A stretch of 64,000 nucleotides of DNA from Myroides oncorhynchi. GTDB lineage: Bacteria; Bacteroidota; Bacteroidia; Flavobacteriales; Flavobacteriaceae. The notes under the pieces are model-generated. The model worked only from the letters and a program-made list of their open reading frames with translations, did not search any database and was not told where the DNA came from. The stretch spans positions 3,483,501 to 3,547,500 of the forward strand of contig NZ_JAJJMP010000001.1 in NCBI RefSeq assembly GCF_020905415.1. Direction: 5' to 3'. Below, one piece after another: positions 34,101 to 42,196 of the stretch. Numbering within the stretch: the first letter of the stretch is position 1; every line of letters starts with the position of its first letter. The position numbers were made by a program, and so were the translations under genes.

Positions 34101-36216
34101 AAGGCGGTGTTCCTCCGACTACAATTACTGTAGCTGTCCCATCAGTACCACTATGACAACTAACATCTGTACCTGTAACGGTGGCAACTAATGCAGCAGG
34201 TTCGTTGATTGTAACATTTGCTTGAGCAGTACACCCACTACCATCTGTAACTGTAACGCTATAAGTACCTTCTGATAATTCTGATATACTTGAACTAGTA
34301 CCTCCATTACTCCATAAATAAGTATAAGGTAGCGTTCCTCCGACTACAATTACTGTAGCTGTCCCATCAGTACCACTATGACAACTAACATCTGTTCCTT
34401 TTACGGTGGCAACTAATGCAGCGGGTTCGTTGATTGTAACATTTGCTTGTACTTTACACCCACTACCATCTGTAACTGTAACGCTATAAGTACCTGCTGA
34501 TAATTCTGATATACTTGAACTAGTACCTCCATTACTCCATAAATAACTATAAGGCAGCGTTCCTCCTAGTACAGCTACTGTAGCTGTTCCATCAGTACCA
34601 CTATGACAACTAACATCTACTCCTTTTACGGTGGAAACTAATGCAGCGGGTTCATTGATTGTAACATTTGCTTGAGCAGTACACCCACTACCATCTGTAA
34701 CTGTAACGCTATAAGTACCTTCTGATAATTCTGATATACTTGAACTAGTAGCTCCATTATCCCATAAATAACTATAAGGCGGTGTTCCTCCGACTACAAT
34801 TACTGTAGCTGTCCCATCAGTACCACTATGACAACTAACATCTGTACCTGTAACGGTGGCAACTAATGCAGCAGGTTCGTTGATTGTAACATTTGCTTGA
34901 GCAGTACACCCACTACCATCTGTAACTGTAACGCTATAAGTACCTTCTGATAATTCTGATATACTTGAACTAGTACCTCCATTACTCCATAAATAAGTAT
35001 AAGGTAGCGTTCCTCCGACTACAATTACTGTAGCTGTCCCATCAGTACCACTATGACAACTAACATCTGTACCTGTAACGGTGGCAACTAATGCAGCAGG
35101 TTCGTTGATTGTAACATTTGCTTGTACTTTACACCCACTACCATCTGTAACTGTAACATTATAAGTACCTACTGATAATTCTGATATACTTGAACTAGTA
35201 CCTCCATTACTCCATAAATAACTATATGGCAGCGTTCCTCCTAGTACAGCTACTGTAGCTGTTCCATCTGTACCACTATGACAACTAACATCAGTGCCTT
35301 TTACGGTGGCAACTAATGCAGCGGGTTCATTGATTGTAACATTTGCTTGAGCAGTACACCCACTACCGTCTGTAACTGTAACGCTATAAATACCTGCTGA
35401 TAATTCTGATATACTTGCACTAGTAGCTCCATTATCCCATAAATAAGTATAAGGTAGCGTTCCTCCGACTACAATTACTTTAGCTGTTCCATCAGTACCA
35501 TTGTAACAACTAACATTACTATGTGTAGCTTTAGCTACTAATGAAGATGGTTCATTGATTGTAGCATTAGCTTGTACTTTACACCCACTTCCGTCTGTAA
35601 CTGTAACGCTATAAGTACCTGCTGATAAATCTGATATACTTGAACTAGTAGCTCCATTACTCCATAAATAACTATATGGCGGTGTTCCTTTGGAAGGATT
35701 AACAGTAATGGATCCATCACTTGCTCCTCTGCAACTTATATTAGTCTTAGAAATATCCGCCTTTAAGATATTAGAATCTGAAATAGTATAGTTTTGGTCA
35801 AAAACAAATATTGTTGTAGTATCTAAATATACTCTAACTCTATACTCGCCTATCTCAAGCTCAGAAAACAATACAACTCCACCAACTATTTTCTCACTTT
35901 TAAGTATTATTCCTGTACTGCTCAGCAACTCAACATAGTATACTTTTGTTTCATCTAACCCTTCTATAATCCCAGTTATAACTCCTGATTTCCTACCTAA
36001 ACAATTAATATCTACTGCCTTAATACTATTCTTTAAGACAGGTAACACCTGATAATAGTTCTTATTAATAAAAGTATATGGCCTTAGAGAAAATACCAAA
36101 TCAGAATTAAATCTATCACTAGCCCCATCTAGAGTAGTTTTAGACATCTTATAAGATGTATTAGCCATTAAAAAACAGCTAATCAAGAAAAGAAATAATA
36201 GTAATAGTTTTTTCAT
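31102..36216 (-). CDS. SprB-repeat surface protein with MBG-like domains and type IX sorting signal
   Basis: A 1704-residue secreted protein with a signal peptide at 1-19. Residues about 155-1128 hold 13 SprB-type repeats of about 75 residues, each with S-C-H-S-G-T-D-G-T-A, P-Y-S-Y-L-W-S-N-G, S-V-T-V-T-D-G-S-G-C and I-N-E-P-A-A-L. Then come an Ig-like segment, two MBG-like domains (K-V-Y-G-S-V-D-P-K-L-D-Y and D-V-E-Y-I-Y-N-G-K) and a beta-sandwich. The last about 80 residues are a type A T9SS C-terminal sorting domain (K-L-Y-P-N-P-V, ending F-T-V-K-P). It should be exported by the type IX system and attached to the surface as an adhesin. It is smaller than the gliding adhesin SprB, so a gliding role is not certain. 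Confidence 0.88.
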   Translation of the reverse strand: MKKLLLLFLFLISCFLMANTSYKMSKTTLDGASDRFNSDLVFSLRPYTFINKNYYQVLPVLKNSIKAVDINCLGRKSGVITGIIEGLDETKVYYVELLSSTGIILKSEKIVGGVVLFSELEIGEYRVRVYLDTTTIFVFDQNYTISDSNILKADISKTNISCRGASDGSITVNPSKGTPPYSYLWSNGATSSSISDLSAGTYSVTVTDGSGCKVQANATINEPSSLVAKATHSNVSCYNGTDGTAKVIVVGGTLPYTYLWDNGATSASISELSAGIYSVTVTDGSGCTAQANVTINEPAALVATVKGTDVSCHSGTDGTATVAVLGGTLPYSYLWSNGGTSSSISELSVGTYNVTVTDGSGCKVQANVTINEPAALVATVTGTDVSCHSGTDGTATVIVVGGTLPYTYLWSNGGTSSSISELSEGTYSVTVTDGSGCTAQANVTINEPAALVATVTGTDVSCHSGTDGTATVIVVGGTPPYSYLWDNGATSSSISELSEGTYSVTVTDGSGCTAQANVTINEPAALVSTVKGVDVSCHSGTDGTATVAVLGGTLPYSYLWSNGGTSSSISELSAGTYSVTVTDGSGCKVQANVTINEPAALVATVKGTDVSCHSGTDGTATVIVVGGTLPYTYLWSNGGTSSSISELSEGTYSVTVTDGSGCTAQANVTINEPAALVATVTGTDVSCHSGTDGTATVIVVGGTPPYSYLWDNGATSSSISELSEGTYSVTVTDGSGCTAQANVTINEPAALVSTVKGVDVSCHSGTDGTATVAVLGGTLPYRYLWDNGATSSSISELSAGIYSVTVTDGSGCTAQANVTINEPAALVATVKGVDVSCHSGTDGTATVAVLGGTLPYSYLWSNGGTSSSISELSVGTYNVTVTDGSGCKVQANVTINEPAALVATVTGTDVSCHSGTDGTATVIVVGGTLPYSYLWSNGGTSSSISELSEGTYSVTVTDGSGCTAQVNVTINEPAALVATVKGVDVSCHSGTDGTATVIVVGGTLPYTYLWDNGATSASISELSAGIYSVTVTDGSGCTAQVNVTINEPAALVATVKGTDVSCHSGTDGTATVAVLGGTLPYSYLWSNGATSSNISELSAGTYSVTVTDGSGCQKYLDIKIKDGEMIDIPTGNNNLNYYYGDNTKELIVDKVSGNSLKWYLDDNTTPVQGSKTAPIPLTNKVGVQVYWVSQVNSKGCESELLKIQVNVLPAKLIVTANSKSKVYGSVDPKLDYVVSGVVNDDKKEDVLTGDVSRDKGENVGIYKITQGSLKVNSNYTLVYKEVDFEITPAVIKGIELKDVEYIYNGKEFALLLQGKLPEGIQVKYEGNRQIEVGEYVVSALISGANYQDLVLKAKLTISKAEQTITFNKLSSVVFDKSLQLQMTATSSSRLPISYTYSFEEKAAAIVSSSGLVTIVRPGSIVITAHQKGSNNYKSAKSVSQILVINGDDANIISLTINKDKINKPSLKEFITLKCDDIGDMVTIDLEISAGATVSTGHSFNISTPKAGIYHQEIVVTSQSGLITKTYELVIERPFIFDDIVIQKFDNTLLVNNNPSTNGGYRFTGYKWYRNGQLISTDQVYSVGHHKEDLLDKNALYSVELVTDKKELLHTCASIVQYAPSNTIKLYPNPVAKHEVLEVALDYPTASLNNAVASIYSQTGQFLWKGPLHSPISKVQLPHVLVEGVYMMIIEIEGQKKTLRFTVKP
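32860..35740 (-). repeat. Tandem 225-bp coding repeats (13 units)
   Basis: The SprB-type repeats are also near-identical at DNA level with a 225-bp period (for example the ACCACTATGACAACTAAC block at 33022 and 33247). Higher-order similarity is visible: units 4-5-6 and 7-8-9 share the same succession of variant residues. This indicates recent duplication or gene conversion within the array. Confidence 0.85.
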
Positions 36217-36540
36217 ATTCGTATTGTTTAGTTAGATTCACTATTCTAAAAACACCTACACTACAAAAAAACAGGACTTCTCTACAAAGAAAAATCATTA
36301 ATCTGTTTACTATTATAAATTTAGCTATTGGTTGAGTGTGGTGAATTTCAAAAATTAGCTCTAGACAATAAAATTATAATTCCATCTAAGAGTATTGCTT
36401 TTATAAGGGTGGACAAAGGGGTGGACAAAACATAACAACCTTAAAAACAATACATTAAAACCATAAAGACATTAAGCATGTAAATTTTTGTCGCTATGTG
36501 AAGTATTGTGATAGTCTAAAAATAGCCTATAATCTTATTT

Positions 36541-36770
36541 TTCTAAATTGAACTGAGAATTTTAACTCCATTACTTATGAGTAATAAACAATCTTTTCCT
36601 TGCACTTTCTAGGAGATTACTAGGATTATCCTTAAGGTTTACTTGCCCAGAAGGTGGTTTTCTCAAAAAAAGGTGCAAGCAACCCTCTAGTAATCTATAA
36701 TGGAAATCTGTAGAAAACTACCTCTAGTCTAAAGATCCGTATTGAGAAGGAATATATTTCATAATCAACT
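36541..36770 (+). repeat. Degenerate intergenic repeat, copy 2
   Basis: It shares an ordered series of blocks with 59284-59490 (CTAAATT..ACTGAGAA.TTTA, CCCAGAAGGTGGT, CTCTAGTCTA) and, in inverse orientation, with 5746-5585 (TTGCACTTTCTA..., GATTACTAG). It does not lie in a reading frame. It may be a decayed mobile element or a structured RNA gene. Confidence 0.5.
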
Positions 36771-36949
36771 ATTTATAAAGTTTAAAATCCCACAATAAGT
36801 AATGGGATATTCATACATTTACAATTCTATAGTGTGTATGTGTATCTCTTATGTGTTTTATAAAATCCTATTATTTATCGAACTCTGGTTTTTAACATTT
36901 AAATCTATATTATTTATCATTTGATAATTAGTAAAATAACGAGAGACTA

Positions 36950-36957
36950 TACTTTTG
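36950..36957 (+). promoter_or_regulatory. -7 element for chaA
   Basis: TACTTTTG matches TAnnTTTG and ends 24 bp before the chaA start. A TTTG at 36920-36923 is 26 bp upstream, slightly further than usual. Confidence 0.4.
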
Positions 36958-36981
36958 ACCTATAAAAATAAGAGATAAATT

Positions 36982-38169
36982 ATGACACAAGACAATGTAA
37001 ACAAAGGGTTATCCTTAGCGAGTATTTTTCCAACCAAAACAAGAATACGCTTAATAGGTGTATGGCTTATCGTCATACTGTTTATGGTATTTGGAGGAGC
37101 TATTATAGGAGACTCACTCTCTCCCTTAGTAGCAACTACTGTTTTCATAGTACTACTATTGACTATTATAGTCGCTGCTTTTGGCGTAGTAAAAGAAGCG
37201 GATGAACTTGCACATAAACTAGGAGAACCTTTCGGAACACTTATTCTTACTTTATCTATTGTATCTATAGAGGTAATCTTAATCTCAGCAGTAATGTTAG
37301 GTCCTGGAGAAAACCCTACTATTGGTAAAGACTCTATCTTCTCTGTCATGATGATCATTATGAACTTAGTGATAGGATTATGTATCCTATTAGGGGGGCT
37401 TAAATATGGAGAACAAGAGTATAATGCGCAAGGAACGATGTCTTATATAGCAATGATTATTATGCTAGGAGGAATCGCTTTATTACTTCCTAATTTTATA
37501 CAAGGTGCCGGTGGAGGTATGTTTAGCACCACACAAGCTGTTGTATTAGCGGTCTTTATTATTGTTCTTTATGCTGTCTTCTTATATTTCCAAATGACAG
37601 GATATAGACACCTATATGTACAACCCAAAGAGGGATCAATGGAAATTCTCTTTAAAGATAGAGCTATAGCGAATAATGTAACCGCTTATAGTGAACATAC
37701 TGCTACCGATGGAAAGAAAGAGATATGGATACGCTCTATCATCTTAATCGGAATGATACTACCTATTGTACTATTATCTCATAATATGGCTGTAGTAGTG
37801 GACTATGGTATTAAAGCAGCTAATCTACCGACGCTATTAGGAGGTGTATTAATCGCTATTATCGTATTTACACCCGAATCTATGACAGCTGTTAAAGCAG
37901 CTCTAAATAATGAGTTTCAACGTGCGATAAACCTATGTCACGGAGCATTTGTATCTACTGTGGGACTTACTGTACCCTCTGTTCTTATCATTGGGTTAAT
38001 TACAGGCAAGACTGTGTTATTTGGGATGAATAGCACAGAAACTATTTTATTTGTCATTACCCTACTACTTAGTCTAATGACGTTCTTAGGTAAGCGTACT
38101 ACTCCTATTATGGGTATTATGCACTTAGTCTTATTTGCAGTGTTCACACTACTAATATTTAATCCTTAG
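36982..38169 (+). CDS. chaA: ChaA-type calcium/cation:proton antiporter
   Basis: A 395-residue inner-membrane protein of the CaCA superfamily with about eleven membrane segments. The two inverted ion-binding repeats are recognisable: L-A-H-K-L-G-E-P-F-G-T-L-I-L-T-L-S-I-V-S-I-E-V (about 73-95) and V-F-T-P-E-S-M-T-A-V-K-A-A-L-N-N (about 295-310). Each carries the essential acidic residue. An acidic loop joins the halves but lacks the long Asp/Glu tract of E. coli ChaA. It expels Ca2+ or Na+ in exchange for protons. Single gene with its own promoter and terminator. Confidence 0.86.
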   Translation: MTQDNVNKGLSLASIFPTKTRIRLIGVWLIVILFMVFGGAIIGDSLSPLVATTVFIVLLLTIIVAAFGVVKEADELAHKLGEPFGTLILTLSIVSIEVILISAVMLGPGENPTIGKDSIFSVMMIIMNLVIGLCILLGGLKYGEQEYNAQGTMSYIAMIIMLGGIALLLPNFIQGAGGGMFSTTQAVVLAVFIIVLYAVFLYFQMTGYRHLYVQPKEGSMEILFKDRAIANNVTAYSEHTATDGKKEIWIRSIILIGMILPIVLLSHNMAVVVDYGIKAANLPTLLGGVLIAIIVFTPESMTAVKAALNNEFQRAINLCHGAFVSTVGLTVPSVLIIGLITGKTVLFGMNSTETILFVITLLLSLMTFLGKRTTPIMGIMHLVLFAVFTLLIFNP

Positions 38170-38244
38170 TTAATATTTATAAATAGAGGTGCTTGGTTGG
38201 TTCACTTAAGCTTTTAGCTTATTTAAAAGGCAACTCCATTAATT

Positions 38245-38288
38245 AAAAAACACTCCTTACAGCTACTGCTATAAGGAGTGTTTTAATT
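38245..38288 (+). terminator. Terminator of chaA
   Basis: AAAACACTCCTTA / TAAGGAGTGTTTT is a 13-bp perfect stem with a 12-nt loop, followed by T-rich sequence. Confidence 0.85.
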
Positions 38289-38448
38289 TAACCCAGAATA
38301 AGTGATAGAAATATAAACGAAAATAAATTATACAAGATAGGTTTGAAGTAACGATACAAGCATACTACAGTATGGTTTTAGAGCTAATAAAAGGGCTATG
38401 AAATAGAATTACTTTGTAGTATTTGGCTAACACTGATTCTGGGTTTAA
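38287..38448. repeat. 162-bp element bounded by an 18-bp inverted repeat
   Basis: The left end TTTAACCCAGAATAAGTG and the right end (reverse complement) TTAAACCCAGAATCAGTG match at 16 of 18 positions. The interior has no reading frame and contains small hairpins (CATACTACAGTATG). No flanking duplication is visible. It could be a miniature inverted-repeat element or a folded RNA. Confidence 0.45.
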
Positions 38449-38760
38449 CGGTAAGCCATATTTATAGTTTAGTACATTTTATCAACTATCGATTGTCCTA
38501 ATCTTCTTTACCTATATTTAATCTACCCTTCTTCTTAACCTTTTAATAACATAGTAAACAATAATTAAACTCAACATCTTCTCATACAATCCAAGTAGTT
38601 TCTAAAAATAATATTGACTATTAATAAATAACCTATACTTTATAAAGTTATATTAATTATTTTATCAATCTAATTATATAATCTATAAAAAACATTGCTT
38701 AATATTTTAGTAACATACCAATAACCCACAGATTACAATTAGATAGGTACTTTGTTCTCG
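38449..38760. other. AT-rich spacer upstream of the pst operon
   Basis: No coding frame was found. The immediate pstS upstream sequence reads TAGGTACTTTG then the ATG 6 bp later. If that is the -7 element, the transcript would be leaderless or nearly so. I found no PHO-box-like repeat. Confidence 0.35.
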
Positions 38761-39624
38761 ATGAAAAAACACTATTTATTTGTAAGAAAAGGTGTATTAG
38801 TCTTTTCTTCCTTATTACTACTTTCTTGCGGTAACAAGAACCATTCAATTAAAATGAAAGGGTCTGATACCGAAGTGAACCTAGCGGTTAATCTGGCTGA
38901 GAAATATACTCAAATAGATGCTAACTTTAGTATTGCCATCTCTGGCGGAGGATCTGGTATAGGAATTACTTCCTTATTAAATGGTCAAGCAGACATCGCT
39001 AACTCTTCTCGTCCTTTATCGGATAAAGAAATCAAACAATTTGAAGACAAGAACATCAAAGTACGCACTGTTGTATTTGCTGAAGATGCAACTGCTTTTG
39101 TCGTGCACAAAGATTTACCAATTAATGAAATAGATCTTGAAACACTAGCTAAGATTCTAAAAGGAGAGATTACTAATTGGAATCAAGTCACTGCAGTAGA
39201 TCTACCTATTAACATCTACGGTCGTCAAAGTAGCTCTGGAACACATTCTTTTATCAAAAAGAAACTAAAGATAGAGTTCTCTAATGCAGCTAAAGAAATG
39301 ACAGGTAATGCTCAGATATTAGAAGGAGTGAAAGCAGACAAATCAGGGATAGGCTACGTCGGTGCAGGATATATTTCACACGAGGTATCTGCTAACCCTA
39401 CTGTAAAGATTCTTAATATTAAAGAAACTGCTACTTCTCAAGCTTTCTCACCGATAGATGCAGCAACGATTAATAACAGTCTATATTTCTTCCAAAGACC
39501 ACTATATCAATTCATATTAGAAGACTCTTGGGAGAAGGTAAAGCCTTTTGTTGACTTTGAAAGTAGTGAAATAGGTAAGAAAATAATCATTGATCACGGG
39601 TATTATATCATAGAACGACCATAA
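38761..39624 (+). CDS. pstS: Phosphate ABC transporter, substrate-binding lipoprotein
   Basis: 287 residues from the ATG at 38761; an in-frame TTG nine bases upstream is less likely. The signal peptide ends in L-L-S-C, so it is a lipoprotein. The phosphate-binding protein features are K-G-S-D-T-E, G-G-G-S-G-I-G (ligand loop), A-D-I-A-N-S-S-R and R-Q-S-S-S-G-T-H-S-F. It captures orthophosphate and delivers it to the PstCA permease. It is the first gene of pstSCAB, with no phoU found in this window. Confidence 0.92.
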   Translation: MKKHYLFVRKGVLVFSSLLLLSCGNKNHSIKMKGSDTEVNLAVNLAEKYTQIDANFSIAISGGGSGIGITSLLNGQADIANSSRPLSDKEIKQFEDKNIKVRTVVFAEDATAFVVHKDLPINEIDLETLAKILKGEITNWNQVTAVDLPINIYGRQSSSGTHSFIKKKLKIEFSNAAKEMTGNAQILEGVKADKSGIGYVGAGYISHEVSANPTVKILNIKETATSQAFSPIDAATINNSLYFFQRPLYQFILEDSWEKVKPFVDFESSEIGKKIIIDHGYYIIERP

Positions 39625-39625
39625 A

Positions 39626-40516
39626 ATGAAATATAAAATTAGAATAGGCTTAGATATCGCATTCAAGTATATCTTTAAAGCAACTGGTCTTTTAGTGCTT
39701 TTCTTATTAGGAGGTATATTAGCAATGCTAATATACAACTCAATATCTTTCTTCATGGATGTTAAACCACTTGATTTCATCACTGGAATGGAGTGGAATC
39801 CTACAGGTAAGAATCCTCAATATGGAATGCTTCCGCTTATATTAAGTACAACAATAGTAACCTTCGGAGCTATGCTTATCGCTATTCCTCTAGGTATCGG
39901 AACAGCTGCATTTATCTCTGAATACGCAGGCAAAAGATTAAAGAATATCCTAAAGCCAGCAGTTGAGATGTTAGCTGCAGTACCTTCAGTTGTAATCGGT
40001 TTCTTAGGTATCGTAGTAGTAAGCCCTGGATTAGCTGATATGGCTAATCTACCAAACGGTTTAAATGCCTTAAACGGAGCGATATTACTTGCTATTATGG
40101 CGTTGCCTACTATTATCACGATTGCAGAAGATGCTATACATGCTGTACCTAAAATGTACAAGGAGGCAAGCTACGGTGTAGGAGCTACCAAGTGGCAGAC
40201 ACTACGCAAAGTCATTATCCCTGCTGCAGGTCCTGGTATTATATCAGCTATTATGTTAGGTGTTGGTAGAGCTATCGGAGAGACGATGACAGTACTGATG
40301 GCTACAGGTAACGCCGCTCTAATTCCTACAGGATTCTTTGATTCAGTAAAAACGATGACAGCGACTATCGCTATTGAGATGGGAGAAGTTCCTTATCAGA
40401 CTACACACTACTACGGATTATACGCATTGGCAACAGTACTGTTCTTTATGACATTAATCGCCAACTTAGTAGGAGAATATTTTATAAACAGATTAAGAAA
40501 ATACCATGCTGCATAA
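39626..40516 (+). CDS. pstC: Phosphate ABC transporter permease
   Basis: A 296-residue inner-membrane protein with six predicted membrane segments. The ABC permease EAA-type loop reads E-A-S-Y-G-V-G-A-T-K-W-Q-T (about 181-193), and G-R-A-I-G-E-T-M-T-V is highly characteristic of PstC. The start lies 1 bp after the pstS stop. The stop overlaps pstA by 11 bp, which indicates translational coupling. Pairs with PstA to form the phosphate channel. Confidence 0.93.
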   Translation: MKYKIRIGLDIAFKYIFKATGLLVLFLLGGILAMLIYNSISFFMDVKPLDFITGMEWNPTGKNPQYGMLPLILSTTIVTFGAMLIAIPLGIGTAAFISEYAGKRLKNILKPAVEMLAAVPSVVIGFLGIVVVSPGLADMANLPNGLNALNGAILLAIMALPTIITIAEDAIHAVPKMYKEASYGVGATKWQTLRKVIIPAAGPGIISAIMLGVGRAIGETMTVLMATGNAALIPTGFFDSVKTMTATIAIEMGEVPYQTTHYYGLYALATVLFFMTLIANLVGEYFINRLRKYHAA

Positions 40517-41363
40517 AAGATTTAGATTTTCCTCTATCATTGAATGGGGAACATTAGTAGGAACAACACTTATCGTGTGTTTCTTCCTTGTAGTGATTAT
40601 CCTTGAGATTGTCACTAAAGGCGTAGGTAGCTTATCATGGGAGTTTATCACTACTATTCCTAAAGAAGGAATGACTAAAGGTGGTATCCTTACTCCTATT
40701 ATTGGTACAGTATTAATCACCTTAATCACTGCGCTATTTAGTATTCCATTTGGTGTATTCTGTGCAATCTACTTAAACGAGTATGCAGAGAACAATTGGC
40801 TAACAAAGATTATCCGTGCAGCGATACGTAACTTGTCAGGAGTACCTTCTATTATCTACGGATTATTTGGATTAGCATTATTTGTACAGGCATTATCATT
40901 AGGTACATCTCTATTAGCAGCAGGTCTTACTTTAGGGTTATTATCTCTACCCTATATTATTACCACAACAGAAGAGGCATTAATGCAAATACCAAATAGT
41001 ACAAGAGAAGCTGCATTAGCAGTGGGTGCAACTAAATTTGAGACTATCAAAGATGTCGTGATACCTTCTGCTGTACCTGGGATATTAACAGGAGTAGTAC
41101 TAACGCTATCAAGAGCGGCTGGTGAGACAGCTCCTATCCTATTCACAGGTGCTGCATTCTATATCAGTGATACGAATGGATATGTAAACCAAGAGTTTAT
41201 GGCTCTCCCTTATCACTTATATATGTTATCTACACAACATCAAGCTATTGATGAAGTTAGACCTATCGCCTACGGAACAGCATTAGTACTAATTTTAGTC
41301 GTGTTCCTATTAAACTTAAGCGCATTTTATATCCGTTATAAATTCAGAAAAAATGAAAACTAA
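40506..41363 (+). CDS. pstA: Phosphate ABC transporter permease
   Basis: A 285-residue inner-membrane permease. It has the EAA loop E-A-A-L-A-V-G-A-T-K-F-E-T, S-R-A-A-G-E-T-A-P-I (the PstA signature) and six membrane segments. It overlaps pstC and pstB by 11 bp each. The first residues (M-L-H-K-R-F-R-F-S) are basic, in line with an inside-facing N-terminus. Confidence 0.93.
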   Translation: MLHKRFRFSSIIEWGTLVGTTLIVCFFLVVIILEIVTKGVGSLSWEFITTIPKEGMTKGGILTPIIGTVLITLITALFSIPFGVFCAIYLNEYAENNWLTKIIRAAIRNLSGVPSIIYGLFGLALFVQALSLGTSLLAAGLTLGLLSLPYIITTTEEALMQIPNSTREAALAVGATKFETIKDVVIPSAVPGILTGVVLTLSRAAGETAPILFTGAAFYISDTNGYVNQEFMALPYHLYMLSTQHQAIDEVRPIAYGTALVLILVVFLLNLSAFYIRYKFRKNEN

Positions 41364-42099
41364 ATTATCTGCACAAAACTTAAGTATCAGTTTTGCAAAC
41401 AAGCAAGTTTTAAAAAGTGTAAACGTCGAGTTTGAAGAAAATAAAATAACTGCCCTTATCGGACCATCAGGTTGTGGTAAGAGTACTTTACTTAGAAGCT
41501 TTAACCGCATGCATGACTTAGTACCTTACGCTAAGATCAACGGAAAGATCATGCTTGAGGATATTGATATTTATTCAAAGAATATTCCCGTAACAGAGAT
41601 TAGAAAGCGCATCGGAATGGTGTTTCAAAAAGCAAACCCTTTCCCTAAGAGTATCTATGACAATATCGCTTACGGATTAAAGATAAACAACTTACCTCAC
41701 GATAAGGGTGTAATTGAAAAAGCCTTAACAGAGGCCTTCTTATGGGATGAGGTAAAAGACGATTTAAAGATGCCTGCTCACCGCCTATCAGGAGGACAGC
41801 AGCAACGTCTGTGTATCGCTAGAGCAGTTGCTCTAAGACCTGAGGTTATCTTGATGGATGAGCCATGTTCTGCTCTTGACCCAGTGAGTACGCTTAAAAT
41901 AGAAGAGCTTATTCTACACCTTAAAGAAAAGTACACGATCGCTATCGTAACCCATAATATGCAACAAGCACAGCGTATTGCTGATCAAACGTATTTTATG
42001 TACTTGGGTGAAGTGAAAGAAAGCGGATTGACTCAAGATATCTTTGAGAATCCTAAACATGAAATGACAAAGAACTACATCAATGGGGTCTTTGGATAA
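41353..42099 (+). CDS. pstB: Phosphate ABC transporter ATPase
   Basis: A 248-residue cytoplasmic ATPase. Walker A is G-P-S-G-C-G-K-S-T (37-45), followed by the PstB-typical L-L-R-S-F-N-R-M-H-D-L. It has Q-loop V-F-Q-K-A-N-P-F-P, signature L-S-G-G-Q-Q-Q-R, Walker B I-L-M-D-E-P-C-S-A-L-D-P and H-loop V-T-H-N-M. It energises phosphate import by PstCA. It is the last gene of the operon and is followed by a terminator. Confidence 0.95.
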   Translation: MKTKLSAQNLSISFANKQVLKSVNVEFEENKITALIGPSGCGKSTLLRSFNRMHDLVPYAKINGKIMLEDIDIYSKNIPVTEIRKRIGMVFQKANPFPKSIYDNIAYGLKINNLPHDKGVIEKALTEAFLWDEVKDDLKMPAHRLSGGQQQRLCIARAVALRPEVILMDEPCSALDPVSTLKIEELILHLKEKYTIAIVTHNMQQAQRIADQTYFMYLGEVKESGLTQDIFENPKHEMTKNYINGVFG

Positions 42100-42154
42100 T
42101 ATAATAATAGTAGACCACTTACCTACTTAGTCATTAATAAGTCAACTTGTTAAT

Positions 42155-42196
42155 ATCAAAGGCACTCTTTATCAGAGTGCCTTTTGGTTTTTATAA
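42155..42196. terminator. Bidirectional terminator after pstB
   Basis: AAAGGCACTCT / AGAGTGCCTTT with a 5-nt loop and flanking A/T runs separates pstB from the convergent dehydrogenase gene. Confidence 0.8.

Larger units (their letters stand above)
36217..36981. other. Long intergenic region
   Basis: No coding frame was found. It contains a short direct repeat (GGGTGGACAAA near 36409-36429), one copy of the intergenic repeat family (36541-36770) and the -7 element of chaA (36950-36957). Confidence 0.5.

Noticed and set aside
32860..35740. Regular 225-bp repeats considered as a non-coding or CRISPR-like array
   Set aside because: They are in frame with one long SprB-repeat coding sequence, and the period equals 75 codons.
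36960..37358. Antisense frame of 132 codons in chaA
   Set aside because: A shadow of the membrane-protein gene; several similar antisense frames occur in pstC, pstA and chaA.
38374..38385. GTTTTAGAGCTA, identical to the start of a well-known type II CRISPR repeat
   Set aside because: It occurs once, with no spacer array, cas gene or tracrRNA nearby. A chance match in AT-rich DNA inside an inverted-repeat element.
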